Source: JBJXGE01 sp046154185
Lineage (GTDB): Bacteria; Planctomycetota; UBA8108; UBA1146; JAJFFE01
Direction of reading: 5' to 3'
Assembly: GCA_046154185.1 (NCBI GenBank)
Contig: JBJXGE010000043.1
Span: 1 to 64,000, forward strand
Length of the DNA stretch: 64,000 bases
Under the pieces are notes generated by a model. The model was not told the origin of the DNA and searched no databases. It saw nothing but the letters and a program-made list of their open reading frames with translations. This document shows positions 52,751-62,111 of the stretch, piece by piece (within the stretch, counting starts at the first letter, position 1; the number at the start of each line of letters is the position of its first letter). The position numbers and the translations under genes were made by a program.

Positions 52751-53520
52751 GCGCGTTCCTCACGATCGAGGAGCCCGAGCCCTTCGGCAATAATCTCAGC
52801 CAGCGACTTGAACTCGACGGCGAGCCCCGCGCGATGACAGGCGCCCGCGATGTTCATCGTGCAGCCGGCATCGTTACTGACGACGGTGCACGCACCGGTC
52901 GCGCGGATCGCCGCCACTTTGTCGTGCACGAGTTCATTCGAGATGCCGGGGTACTTGACCATGAAGGCGCCGCCGAAGCCGCAACACTGTTCCAGGTTCT
53001 CGAGTGCGGTGTATTCGAGTTCCGGGATCTCGGCGAGGAGCGCTGGCACCGTCTTAGTCGTCGCGTGACCGCGCGCGTGGCACGAATAGTGATAGGTCAC
53101 AGCGCCCGGCCACTTCACGCCAAGCTCACTCAGACTTGCGCGATGCACGCGCGTCAGAAAGTCGCCGAATTCGTACGTGCGGCGCGCGAGATTCGCCGCG
53201 GCTGCAACGTCGGCCGCGTCCGCCTCCAGCGCCTCGCGATAGTGCTCACACACCATCGCTGCGCACGAACTCGACGGCGTCACGACGTATTCATACGGTG
53301 CGAAGATTTCCAGCATGCGACGCGCGAGCCGCGCCGCGTCCGCCGCGAGCCCGTTGTTGTGCATCGGCTGCCCACAACAAGTCTGCGCTTCCGGAAACTC
53401 GACGCGATAGCCCAGGTGCTCGAGCACTTTCACGATCGCGATGAGGCTGCGCGGGTAATAGCTCTCCGCGAGGCAAGTGACGAAAAGGGCCACCGTTGGT
53501 CGCGCACCTGCCTGTGCCAC
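52747..53520 (-). CDS. lutA: LutA CCG-domain subunit of lactate oxidase complex
   Basis: The 257-residue protein has two CCG domains: TCCGQP with the earlier FVTCLAESYYPRS, and YSCHARGH with EQCCGFGG. These cysteines bind Fe-S clusters in heterodisulfide-reductase-type subunits. GTG at 53520 follows GAGGGGGA and gives the normal N-terminus; the longer frame adds 41 unlikely residues. It is the first gene of lutABC plus the DUF6786 gene. The operon implies growth on or clearance of L-lactate. Confidence 0.93.
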   Translation of the reverse strand: MAQAGARPTVALFVTCLAESYYPRSLIAIVKVLEHLGYRVEFPEAQTCCGQPMHNNGLAADAARLARRMLEIFAPYEYVVTPSSSCAAMVCEHYREALEADAADVAAAANLARRTYEFGDFLTRVHRASLSELGVKWPGAVTYHYSCHARGHATTKTVPALLAEIPELEYTALENLEQCCGFGGAFMVKYPGISNELVHDKVAAIRATGACTVVSNDAGCTMNIAGACHRAGLAVEFKSLAEIIAEGLGLLDREERA

Positions 53521-53682
53521 CGCGAGTCCCCCTCGTCCGTCGCGCTCGCCCCTCACAGAAAACGATGACGAATGTACTCGGGAGGCGCGATTCGGCACAG
53601 GCCAAGTACCTGTTCGGCCGGAGCGAATCGCGCCCGCGCGCAATGAGACATCTGGCCCGCTGGGTTCGGTTCGTGACCATCC

Positions 53683-53922
53683 TCAGTCCTGCACAAGTCG
53701 GAACGACTCTCGCGACATCCACACTGCCGCACTCTCGCGCAGCACTCTCTCCAATTCGCCCCAGTCGCGGATGAAATCGCCGGCTTCCTCCGACGCTCGG
53801 TCGCGGTTCAGCCACGTAGAGGGCATCGTCATGCAATCGGCATCGGGCGGCCCGCCTGAGTCAATTCCTTGCAAGTAGGTCGTCAACAATTTCCGTGAGT
53901 CCGGTCCGTTCATCACTTTCAT
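53683..53922 (-). CDS. Small hypothetical protein
   Basis: A 79-residue acidic protein of unknown family, starting MKVMNGPDSRKLLTTYLQ. The ATG at 53922 lies two bases after the stop of the upstream gene, which favours a real coupled start. No motif is recognised. Confidence 0.45.
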   Translation of the reverse strand: MKVMNGPDSRKLLTTYLQGIDSGGPPDADCMTMPSTWLNRDRASEEAGDFIRDWGELERVLRESAAVWMSRESFRLVQD

Positions 53923-53924
53923 GG

Positions 53925-54398
53925 TCAGCACGACTCGCACAGCGAACACAGTTCCCGTTGTGCTTCTCCGCTCCAAACCCCGCAATTCGCGATGCGCGAT
54001 TCAAATTCACTCAGTTCCTCTCGCGCGAGTCGACCGCACCGATACGTGGGCTGTCCGTTATCGTCGACTCCAGCCCAGACGCGAACAACTCCGTCGCTCC
54101 AAACTTGCAGCAGTTCGAATTCACTAATCGGAAGTTTGGATGCTCGAAAGAAACCAAAGTAGCGACTCAGCCACGCTGAAGCGCCTGAATCGCACAGTGT
54201 CAATCTTGGCCATGCAACCATGTAGGTCACTGACGCTATTACTAGTCCTTCGCCGCGTAGCGGACTTCTCTCTACAAGCAACGAATACGCGCCAACGATC
54301 AGCAACAAAGAAATTCCGACAATCACTGCGATCAAGCGCCGCCGGAAAGTGTGACGTCTATGGCCTGCTGTAATTGGCACGACACTCCTCCCCTTCAT
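53925..54398 (-). CDS. Hypothetical single-pass membrane protein
   Basis: The 157-residue protein has a basic start (MKGRSVVPITAGHRRHTFRR), a membrane helix (about 22-42, LIAVIVGISLLLIVGAYSLL) and an outer domain ending in cysteine-rich CGVWSGEAQRELCSLCESC. No family is recognised. I chose ATG at 54398; a longer reading from 54503 would adjoin the divergent oxidoreductase start. The GC content is lower than that of neighbouring genes. It precedes the small gene at 53922 by 2 bp. Confidence 0.5.
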   Translation of the reverse strand: MKGRSVVPITAGHRRHTFRRRLIAVIVGISLLLIVGAYSLLVERSPLRGEGLVIASVTYMVAWPRLTLCDSGASAWLSRYFGFFRASKLPISEFELLQVWSDGVVRVWAGVDDNGQPTYRCGRLAREELSEFESRIANCGVWSGEAQRELCSLCESC

Positions 54399-54504
54399 CA
54401 CTCCGGCTCTCCAGAGTTGCACTGTGCGATACTCAGTGTGGGAGATATGCTCGCGGCGTGCTCGCTTTTTCTTGATTTTGCGCCTTTCTGAAGCTGACGC
54501 CACG

Positions 54505-55956
54505 ATGATCTACGAATGGCCGCGCGCCACGATAGCAGCCCGCACGCCTCGCGTCCTCGTGCTCGGCGCCGGCATCTGCGGCCTGGCGGCGGCGCTCGAG
54601 TTGGTCGAGCGCGGCGCGCGCGTGTTGCTCGTCGAGAGTGAACGCGAGACGGGTGGGCTCCTCCGCACGAGCGAGCGCGACGGGTTTCGTTTCGATCGGG
54701 GCGGCCACCGTTTCATCACGGCTATTCCGTGGGTGCTCGCGCGCATTGAAGCGCTGCTCGGCGATCGGCTGCTGCTCCGCGAGCGGAAAAGCTTTGTGCT
54801 TTTGGACGGCACCCGCATCGCGTATCCGCTCGCGATCGGCGACCTGCTGCAAAAACTCGGACCGCTTGCCAACCTGCGCGCGCTCGCGTCCTACCTGTCC
54901 GCGCGCGCGCGCGGGAGTTTCGGAGACGCCGATGACACGACGCTCGCCGATTGGCTTCGACGCCGCTTTGGCGACTATCTCTACCAGCGAGTTTTCGCCG
55001 GCTATACGCGCAAACTTTGGGGCCTGCCGCCCGAGCAGATGTCCGCCGAGTGGGCTCCGCAGCGATTTTCGATCCCGACGCTTGGCGGATTCCTACGACA
55101 TGCGCTCTTCGCCTCGGCGCGCCCACCGCGCACGATCGCCGTGCGATTTCTTTATCCGCGTCTCGGCATCGGCGAAATCGCCGAGCACTACACGAACGAA
55201 TTCGTGCGGCGCGGCGGCGAACTGCGACTCGCAACTCACGTGACAACTCTCGCACCGGCGAGTCGCGGTTTTCGCGCCCAACTCAATGACGGCGATCAAA
55301 CGGCGAGCGTCGAGGTGGATGGTGTGATCTCCACGGTTCCGCTCGCCGCACTCCGCGACACGCTCACGCCGAAGCCCGCGCCGCAGACAGCCGATCTGCC
55401 GATGCGGGGACTGAGATTTCTCAACCTCGCTTTCCAAGATCCGATCGCCCTTGACGCGACGTGGCTCTACCAGCCGGATCCCCGGACCTTTTTCACACGC
55501 CTGCAAGTGCCGGCGGCGCGCAGTCCGGAGCTGACGCCGAGCGGCCGCGGTTCACTCCAACTCGAAATCCCCTGGGATGGCGTGTCCGCGCCGCCGCCGC
55601 TCGCCGACGAGGTTGCGCTCGCGCGTACCGAATTGCGACGCGCGGGCATCGAGACTTCCGCGCCGCTCTTCGCTTTTCGCGTCAACGAACCCAGCGCCTA
55701 TCCGATATACCGAAACGGCGCGCGCTCGCAAGCGCGCACGGCGCTCGCCGAGCTTGGCGAGATCCCCCACTTCATCAGCGTAGGGCGGCAAGGGCAGTTC
55801 AGCTATATCTTCCTCGATCGCGCGCTCGCCGACGGCGTGAACGCCGCGCGCCGCATGCTTGGACTGGTGATCGAGTCCATCGACGAGGACCGCGGCGCGC
55901 GCGCGCCCCTCGAAGCAGCATCTCTTCTTGAGGAGCGCATCGGCGCCGACAGTTGA
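54505..55956 (+). CDS. FAD-dependent amine oxidase/protoporphyrinogen-oxidase-like protein
   Basis: The 483-residue flavoprotein has the dinucleotide motif GAGICGLAAALELVERGA (about 21-38), then RGGHRF and YTRKLWGLPPEQMSAEWA. The closing SVGRQGQFSYIFLDRALADG is the usual C-terminal FAD-binding segment. The layout resembles protoporphyrinogen oxidase and the UDP-galactopyranose mutase/carbohydrate-modifying relatives; its context with glycosyltransferases favours a sugar-nucleotide or lipid substrate over haem synthesis. It starts the overlapping gene run that ends at the NtrC-type regulator. Confidence 0.88.
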   Translation: MIYEWPRATIAARTPRVLVLGAGICGLAAALELVERGARVLLVESERETGGLLRTSERDGFRFDRGGHRFITAIPWVLARIEALLGDRLLLRERKSFVLLDGTRIAYPLAIGDLLQKLGPLANLRALASYLSARARGSFGDADDTTLADWLRRRFGDYLYQRVFAGYTRKLWGLPPEQMSAEWAPQRFSIPTLGGFLRHALFASARPPRTIAVRFLYPRLGIGEIAEHYTNEFVRRGGELRLATHVTTLAPASRGFRAQLNDGDQTASVEVDGVISTVPLAALRDTLTPKPAPQTADLPMRGLRFLNLAFQDPIALDATWLYQPDPRTFFTRLQVPAARSPELTPSGRGSLQLEIPWDGVSAPPPLADEVALARTELRRAGIETSAPLFAFRVNEPSAYPIYRNGARSQARTALAELGEIPHFISVGRQGQFSYIFLDRALADGVNAARRMLGLVIESIDEDRGARAPLEAASLLEERIGADS

Positions 55957-55988
55957 CAGCGCCGCCTGCGACAGCGAGAACGGCGCGC

Positions 55989-56723
55989 GTGAAACTGAGG
56001 AGACAACGATTGGGTCGTCGAGTTTTTGGGGCGACCGCAGCGGCGATGCTCGGGCTCTGCCTGACCGCGTCGCTGCGCGACGCCCACGCGCAATCCTACG
56101 GCTATCAACGGGACCAAGATCCGCTGGTACCCAATACGAAGGAAGCGATTCGCCGCGCGCGCGACGGCGAGTGGGAAAAGCTCGACGACGCGCTCGCCGC
56201 GCTCGGTCCTGCGATCGAGGAGACAAAGAAAACACTCGGCGTCGATCTCACCACGAAGCTCGAGAGCGCGCGCAAGGCGAAAGACGCGCGACTCTTCGCC
56301 TACGCGCTGGTCGAACTGTCCTTTCAATCGCTTCGCATAAAACTCGCCTCGAACCTGCGGGATGAGCTGAAGAATGGCGTCGCTGCACGCGTGCGCATCG
56401 ACAGCGTCGCGATTTACTATGAAGAGATCCTCGCGCACGCCGTGCGGCGCGCCGATGAGACGCAAAAGCAAACGCGCCACAAACAAATCGTCGACACACT
56501 CGACGAGCTCAAGCGAAGCGTCGGCTCCGCGGGCTTATTCGGCCTCGGCGAGCGCCAGCCAAACGTCGCGCGCGCCCGCGAACTCAGCGCGCAACTGGAG
56601 CGCGTGTTGCGAGAAGTCTTCACCGACTTCGAAGTCGGCGGCGCCGCTCCGCCGGTAGCGCCACCAGGAATTCCCCCGTCGGGAACTCCGCCTCCGAGTC
56701 GCCCGGCTGGGGAGCGGCGATGA
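55989..56723 (+). CDS. Exported helical protein of unknown function
   Basis: The product has a signal peptide (RRVFGATAAAMLGLCLTASL, cut after HAQ) and a helical body of about 170 residues with Lys/Arg/Asp-rich helices such as KQIVDTLDELKRSVGSAGLF. A proline-rich tail follows (APPVAPPGIPPSGTPPP). GTG at 55989 is preferred over TTG at 55953, which overlaps the preceding stop, because it gives a better signal peptide. Its stop overlaps the porin start (ATGA). It could be a periplasmic partner of the porin. Confidence 0.65.
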   Translation: MKLRRQRLGRRVFGATAAAMLGLCLTASLRDAHAQSYGYQRDQDPLVPNTKEAIRRARDGEWEKLDDALAALGPAIEETKKTLGVDLTTKLESARKAKDARLFAYALVELSFQSLRIKLASNLRDELKNGVAARVRIDSVAIYYEEILAHAVRRADETQKQTRHKQIVDTLDELKRSVGSAGLFGLGERQPNVARARELSAQLERVLREVFTDFEVGGAAPPVAPPGIPPSGTPPPSRPAGERR

Positions 56724-57913
56724 TCGGCATCGTGATACTCGTCTGGCAACTCGCGGGATCGGTGACTGATATCCCAGCGACACCCGCGAGAGTCGGTCAG
56801 CAGGACGACGCATCGCTCCAACAAGCGCTCGACGCGCCGCCGCCGCAATCCACCTCGCCGGAGGTGGCGGACCCGCCCGCGCAAAACCCATTCTTCGAGC
56901 TCGATGACCTCGCGGTCCGACCGTTCGACTGGCGCAGAATCCGCATCGGTGGGCGCGCCGATGTCACGTTCGGACGATTCGAGAACAAACAAAACGTCGA
57001 CCGGTATGACCGAAGCTTCTTGCACACGTTGAGCCCGGCGCTCAGCGCGTTCTGGGAGTTCTATCCACGGTACAATTTCGTCATCGAAGTAGAGCTCGAC
57101 GGCAAGGAAGGTCTGGTCGAACTCGATCAACTCTACATCGCTCGTGAGATTCCCGCCGCGAACGGCGCACTCAAGCTCGGACTCGATTACATCCCATTCG
57201 GCATCGAGCGGCGCTTCTACTCTCCCTCGACGAATCCGCTCGTCGATCGGCCTTCGCCCTTTCGACGCATCTTCCCCGGCTCCTATTCGGACGTCGGGGT
57301 ATTCCTGCGCGGTGGTGGCCCGTTGGGCGCGCTCCGGGAAGTGCAGGGCGAACTTGCGGTGACGCGTGGACTCCGCGGTCCAGACCGCGATGATCGGCCC
57401 GACAATTTGCTGCAGGCTTCCGACGACTTGCAGTTCGCGGGTCGACTCGCCGTCAAGCCGCTGCCGTCGATCGAACTCGGCGTTTCTGGGCTCTTGACCT
57501 GGTTCGAACGCGCCGAGCGGCACAATCGGCTGGATCTCGGCGGCCTCGATTTCCTGTGGCAACGCGACTTGTTCCATGTTCGCGCCGAAATCGTCGCCGG
57601 CAACGTCGAGCAATTGCCTGCGACCGGCGTCGACTTCTCACGACACGGGTGGTACGTCGAGCTGCTGCGGCGTGTGCCGTTCCATCGCCCAGCGTTGCAC
57701 GCGATCGAGGCAGTGATCCGCTACGACGAGCTCGACGCCAACTCGCGAGAGCGCGATTTTCTCGACGTGCGCCGCGTCGCGCTCGGCCTCAATTGGGTCA
57801 TACTGCAAAACCTGCGGCTCAAAACCGAAACGCTGTTGAGCTGGGAACGCGGTGATGACATTGCGAACGATGGATTCTTCCTGCAGCTCGAGTACCACTT
57901 CTCGTCGCGTTGA
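56720..57913 (+). CDS. Outer-membrane porin (phosphate-selective O/P-like beta-barrel)
   Basis: The 397-residue protein begins with a hydrophobic stretch, a Pro/Gln-rich linker, then alternating amphipathic strands, e.g. NFVIEVELDGKEGLVELDQL and LKLGLDYIPFGIERRF. The end is FFLQLEYHFSSR, aromatic as in barrel proteins. The motif GLDYIPFGIE resembles the phosphate-selective porin O/P family (KVGQFKEPF-type). It predicts an outer membrane, as expected for Planctomycetota. ATG 56720 overlaps the upstream stop. Confidence 0.82.
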   Translation: MIGIVILVWQLAGSVTDIPATPARVGQQDDASLQQALDAPPPQSTSPEVADPPAQNPFFELDDLAVRPFDWRRIRIGGRADVTFGRFENKQNVDRYDRSFLHTLSPALSAFWEFYPRYNFVIEVELDGKEGLVELDQLYIAREIPAANGALKLGLDYIPFGIERRFYSPSTNPLVDRPSPFRRIFPGSYSDVGVFLRGGGPLGALREVQGELAVTRGLRGPDRDDRPDNLLQASDDLQFAGRLAVKPLPSIELGVSGLLTWFERAERHNRLDLGGLDFLWQRDLFHVRAEIVAGNVEQLPATGVDFSRHGWYVELLRRVPFHRPALHAIEAVIRYDELDANSRERDFLDVRRVALGLNWVILQNLRLKTETLLSWERGDDIANDGFFLQLEYHFSSR

Positions 57914-59216
57914 GCGCTGGCAATTGCTGCTCCTCGTGGCGGTCGCGTTGGCGGTACGACTAATTGGGATGACCGGCGAACCGCGCTCCGCCGATGAAGT
58001 TCACTTTGTCCGCGCGCTCGATCGCTTCGACGTACTCGATTATTCGCCGCACTTCCCCGGCTATCCGCTCGCCGTGCTGCTCGCCCGCAGTTCGCTGCTG
58101 CCTGGCGGCTACGCCTATCAAGCACTGAGTGTCGTCGGCACTCTAGTCGCCGCGTTGATCGTGGCGAGCGTGTTGACGCCGCGCGCACGCGTTCCGGCCT
58201 TCGCGGTCACGGCAAGCGCGCCGTACCTCGTCGGACAATCGCTCGCAATCGGCAGCGACGCGATCTTCCTGCCATTCCTCGCGGCCTCACTCGCGCTCTG
58301 CTTTCGCAACGCGCCGCGCCCTTTCCTCGGCGGTTTGATCTTGGGTTTGGCGCTCGGCGTTCGACCGAGCGCGTTCACGTGGTGTGCGCTCCTCGCTGGC
58401 GCAACGAATCGCCGGCGGGCGTGCTTGGGGTTTGGCGTCGGCGTCGCAAGTTGGATCTTGCCGTTCATCGCTCTTGCCGGTTCTGATGTCTTGCTCGCGG
58501 AAGGTTCCCGCTTTCTTGCGGGTCACTTCTCGCGCTGGGGTGCGCCGCTCCTCGCGGCCGTCGCGCCCAACGCCGCTTCGTGGCCGGAACTCGTCGTCCG
58601 GCATTGGCTCCTCGAACCGATTTCTGGCGACGGCAATCTCTCCGGCTGGCAATACTCCTACACACCAATCCTCCTAGTGCTACTCACGCTCGCGGGCGCG
58701 CGTGCGACTCGCGAGCTCCCTGCGAGATTGCGATGCGCGCTCGTCGTGAGCGGCGGCGCAACGATCTGCTGGTTGCTGGCGGCGCAAAACCCAGTTCACG
58801 CGCGCCACGTGTTGCCACCCGCGCTCCTCGCGCTTCCGCTCGCCGGCGCCGAAATCGCCCGCGGCTTGCCGCGCACGCTCGCGCTTATTGGGCTATTGCT
58901 GTTACTCACACTCGCGACTCATGCGAGTCTCCGCACCCGCGCGCAAGGTTTGGCGATGCGCAACACCTGGCAACAACTCGCCTCGCAGCCCAAACTCGAC
59001 TTTGGTACGCATCGCGTTTACGCCGATGAAGAGTTCGCGTACTTGCGTTATCGTGAACCTCACTGGCCGCTCGCTGCGGCCGCAAGCTCCGAAGCCGCGC
59101 GGATCGACGCGCAAGGATTACCAATCGTGCCGCGCAAAATCTGGGTGACGAGCGGAGTCGATGGAACTCCGACCGGCGCCGTGCGACTTCTGTCGGAAAG
59201 CGATCGCGATGATTGA
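57852..59216 (+). CDS. Polytopic membrane glycosyltransferase-like protein
   Basis: The 454-residue protein has about ten membrane helices and an early acidic motif GEPRSADEVHFVRALDRF, typical of GT39/PMT-like transferases. The start (GTG 57852 or ATG 57855) lies inside the porin gene, overlapping it by about 60 bp. The end is a short soluble domain of about 80 residues. It overlaps the histidine kinase start by 8 bp, so the genes are tightly coupled. The acceptor is unknown. Confidence 0.75.
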   Translation: MMTLRTMDSSCSSSTTSRRVERWQLLLLVAVALAVRLIGMTGEPRSADEVHFVRALDRFDVLDYSPHFPGYPLAVLLARSSLLPGGYAYQALSVVGTLVAALIVASVLTPRARVPAFAVTASAPYLVGQSLAIGSDAIFLPFLAASLALCFRNAPRPFLGGLILGLALGVRPSAFTWCALLAGATNRRRACLGFGVGVASWILPFIALAGSDVLLAEGSRFLAGHFSRWGAPLLAAVAPNAASWPELVVRHWLLEPISGDGNLSGWQYSYTPILLVLLTLAGARATRELPARLRCALVVSGGATICWLLAAQNPVHARHVLPPALLALPLAGAEIARGLPRTLALIGLLLLLTLATHASLRTRAQGLAMRNTWQQLASQPKLDFGTHRVYADEEFAYLRYREPHWPLAAAASSEAARIDAQGLPIVPRKIWVTSGVDGTPTGAVRLLSESDRDD

Positions 59217-60726
59217 GGCGCGGCACTTTCCACTCCGACGCTACATCGTCACGGCGAGTTTCACGACCATCGCCGTGGTCGCAGTCGCGCTCGCTGCGAT
59301 CGCGTCCGTTGAGATTCGTCGCGATCTGCTCACGGCTGCGCGCGACAACGTCGTCGACATTATCCGTCACCTGCAGAAAGACCTGCTGGAAGACTACGTG
59401 GCGCCGCGCCTCGCCCGCGGCGAGGCCATCGACTTGAGCGATCCGCGGCAGCTTGCGGAAGTCGATCAACTGGTGCGAAAGGTGGCGACGAGCTTTCATC
59501 TGATCAACGTTTACTTGTTCGACCACGAGGGCAATATCTTGTTCTCGACTCGACCCGAGCACATCGGCCACAAGACGCCAGGGTCCAACGAGCTGTATTG
59601 GCAAGCGGTGCGCGGCGAGATTGCTTGGGCGGTGCTCGAGCGCGGCGCGCCGCTCGACATCGAACAGCAAGGCGCCCAAGGCGAACTCCTCGAGACCTAT
59701 GTCCCCATTCGTTCGCTCGCCGGATCAAACTCCGATGCCTCCGTGGTCAGCAACGTGATCGAGGCGTATCAAGACATCAAAGAAGTGAATCACGCCGTGC
59801 GCCTCGCGCAGCTTCGCGTCGCGGCTTACACCACGATCGGTTGCTTGTCGCTTTTCCTTGTGCTTTGGTGGATCGTCCGGCGCGCCGACACGCTCTTGCG
59901 CACGCAAACAACGGAGCTCGTGGAGCGGAATCGGCAGTTGCGCGAGTTTTCGCAGCACCTCGAAAGCGAAGTCGCGCGCCGCACGCATGCGCTCGTGCAA
60001 AAGGAAAAGCTCGCGAGTCTCGGGACGCTCGCTGCGGGCGTGGCGCACGAAGTCAACAATCCGCTCGCCACCATCGCCGGGTGCGCGGAGTCGCTGCGCC
60101 GGCGCCTTACCGAGTCGCCCGGCGCGAACGTGGGCGAAGCCGAGTTCGTACGCTATTTGCGACTCATCGAGAACGAGTCGTTCCGCGTCAAGAAGATCAC
60201 ACAGAGTCTGCTCGACTTCTCCCGCCAGCAGCCGGCCGGAACGCGTGAGCGTGTTGACCTCGTGGCGCTGGCCCGCGAGATCGCCGAATTGCTCGCGGCG
60301 AGCGGTGAAACGCAAGATTTGGCGTTCACGGTGGAAGCGAAAGATGGCGCGCTCTTCGCCAGCGTCGACTCCGCGGCCATTCGACAGCTTCTCTATAATG
60401 TGTCGCGCAACGCGATCGACGCGATTCAGGAGCGGACGCAGGTCGAACCGGAAGCGCCGCGGCGCATTGAATGGCACATCGCGACGGTCGGCGCCGACGC
60501 CACGCTGATCTGCCGCGATACCGGCATCGGCTTCGCGCCCGAGCGCGCCTCGGAGCTGTTCGAGCCGTTCTTTACGACGAAGGAACCGGGCAAGGGCACC
60601 GGCCTTGGGCTTGCACTGTCGCACACGATCGCCGAGCGTCATGGCGGCGGCATTTCCATCGAGAGCGCTGGCTTGCGGATGGGCGCGGTCGTTACGATTC
60701 GACTGCCGATGGAGCACGCGGTTTGA
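59209..60726 (+). CDS. Sensor histidine kinase, NtrB-like
   Basis: The 505-residue kinase has two membrane helices (about 12-34 and 204-223) around a periplasmic sensor of about 170 residues. A coiled linker follows, then the phosphoacceptor H280 in AAGVAHEVNNPLATIAG, and an ATPase domain with NAIDAI, DTGIGFAPE and GTGLGLALS. The architecture is that of sensors working with NtrC-type regulators, the gene of which follows 18 bp downstream. ATG at 59209 overlaps the upstream stop and has GGAAAGCG before it. The signal is unknown. Confidence 0.94.
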   Translation: MIEARHFPLRRYIVTASFTTIAVVAVALAAIASVEIRRDLLTAARDNVVDIIRHLQKDLLEDYVAPRLARGEAIDLSDPRQLAEVDQLVRKVATSFHLINVYLFDHEGNILFSTRPEHIGHKTPGSNELYWQAVRGEIAWAVLERGAPLDIEQQGAQGELLETYVPIRSLAGSNSDASVVSNVIEAYQDIKEVNHAVRLAQLRVAAYTTIGCLSLFLVLWWIVRRADTLLRTQTTELVERNRQLREFSQHLESEVARRTHALVQKEKLASLGTLAAGVAHEVNNPLATIAGCAESLRRRLTESPGANVGEAEFVRYLRLIENESFRVKKITQSLLDFSRQQPAGTRERVDLVALAREIAELLAASGETQDLAFTVEAKDGALFASVDSAAIRQLLYNVSRNAIDAIQERTQVEPEAPRRIEWHIATVGADATLICRDTGIGFAPERASELFEPFFTTKEPGKGTGLGLALSHTIAERHGGGISIESAGLRMGAVVTIRLPMEHAV

Positions 60727-60743
60727 TTCACGAAGGGCGAGGC

Positions 60744-62111
60744 ATGGGGCGACGAGTCTTAATCGTTGATGACGAAAAGAACTTCGCGCTATTGTTGGCC
60801 GCGGAACTCGGTCGACTCGGCTTCGAAACCTCGTGCGCGCACGACGCCGACGGCGCGCTCGCGAAAATCGAGCACGACGAGTTCGATGCGCTGCTGCTCG
60901 ACATCCGCATGCCCGGTCGTGACGGAATCGCCGCGCTGCGCGATGTGAAACGCATTCGCCCGCAGTTAGAGGTGATCATGCTCACCGGTCACGCCACCAT
61001 CGAGACGGCGCTGGAGGCGATGCGGGCCGGCGCCTATGACTATCTCACGAAACCGTGCAAGATCGAGGAGCTGCAACTGCTCCTCGAGAAAGCGATCGAA
61101 CGCTCCGATGCGTTGGCGGATCGCCGCGCGCTGCGCAGCTACTTGGGCGCTGGCGCGCCGGAAATGCGCATGGTGGGTGACAGCCCCGAGATGACGGAGC
61201 TACAAGCGCGCATCGAAAAAATCGCACTAGCGATCGACGTGCCTGTACTCATCAGCGGCGAATCGGGGACCGGGAAAGAACTCATCGCGCGCGAGATCCA
61301 TCGACGGTCGCCGGTCGGCGATGAAGCCTTCGTCGCCATCAACTGCGCTGCGCTGCAAACGCCGGTGCTCGAAAGCGAACTCTTCGGTCACGAAAAAGGC
61401 GCCTTCACCGGCGCACTGAAGCGCAAGGTTGGATTGCTGGAGCTCGCGCGCGGCGGCACGCTCTTTCTCGACGAAGTTGGCGAGGTCGAAGAGCAGATTC
61501 AAGCGAAGCTGTTGCGCTTTGTGCAATTCGGCGAGTACCGGCGGGTCGGCGGCACCGAGAATCTGCATGTCGCATTGCGAATCATCGCCGCCTCCAATCG
61601 AGACCTGAAGAAAGCGCTTGCCGCTGGCCGCTTCCGCGAAGATCTCTACTATCGGCTCAACGTTGTCGAGCTACGCGCGCCGTCGCTGCGCGAACGACCC
61701 GTGGATATTCTGCCGCTCACGCGCCACTTCATCCGCAAGTACGGCGGTGCGCGGCGCGAAACGATTCGGCTGACTGCCGAAGCTGAAGCGGTGTTGCTGT
61801 CGTGTCCGTGGCACGGCAATGTGCGCGAGCTAGAAAACTGCGTGCGACGCGTACTCATCTTTCTCGAAGGCGCGGAGATCACCGCGCAGTCGCTCGAGCA
61901 ATGCCTGGGCGCAGAAACCCCTCGCGAAACCGGCAGTCGCAGCCTGCGCCTGGAAGATGTCGAACGCGATCATATTTTGCGCGTGCTGAAACTCAGCGGC
62001 GACAATAAGACGGACGCCGCCGAGAAACTCGGGATCGCGCTCAAGACGCTCTACAACAAACTCAATTCCTATAAAGAGCCGCCGGTCGACGAGTCGCGTC
62101 GACCTGGCTGA
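60744..62111 (+). CDS. Sigma-54-dependent NtrC-type response regulator
   Basis: The 455-residue protein has a receiver domain with phosphorylation site D53 (LLDIRMPGRDG) and a AAA+ domain with Walker A GESGTGKE (172-179). The sigma-54 contact loop GAFTGA is at 219-224, and motif GTLFLDEVGEV follows. A Fis-type helix-turn-helix at the end reads NKTDAAEKLGIALKTLYNKL. It should activate sigma-54 promoters after phosphorylation by the upstream kinase. A candidate target promoter lies 125 bp past its stop. Confidence 0.95.
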   Translation: MGRRVLIVDDEKNFALLLAAELGRLGFETSCAHDADGALAKIEHDEFDALLLDIRMPGRDGIAALRDVKRIRPQLEVIMLTGHATIETALEAMRAGAYDYLTKPCKIEELQLLLEKAIERSDALADRRALRSYLGAGAPEMRMVGDSPEMTELQARIEKIALAIDVPVLISGESGTGKELIAREIHRRSPVGDEAFVAINCAALQTPVLESELFGHEKGAFTGALKRKVGLLELARGGTLFLDEVGEVEEQIQAKLLRFVQFGEYRRVGGTENLHVALRIIAASNRDLKKALAAGRFREDLYYRLNVVELRAPSLRERPVDILPLTRHFIRKYGGARRETIRLTAEAEAVLLSCPWHGNVRELENCVRRVLIFLEGAEITAQSLEQCLGAETPRETGSRSLRLEDVERDHILRVLKLSGDNKTDAAEKLGIALKTLYNKLNSYKEPPVDESRRPG

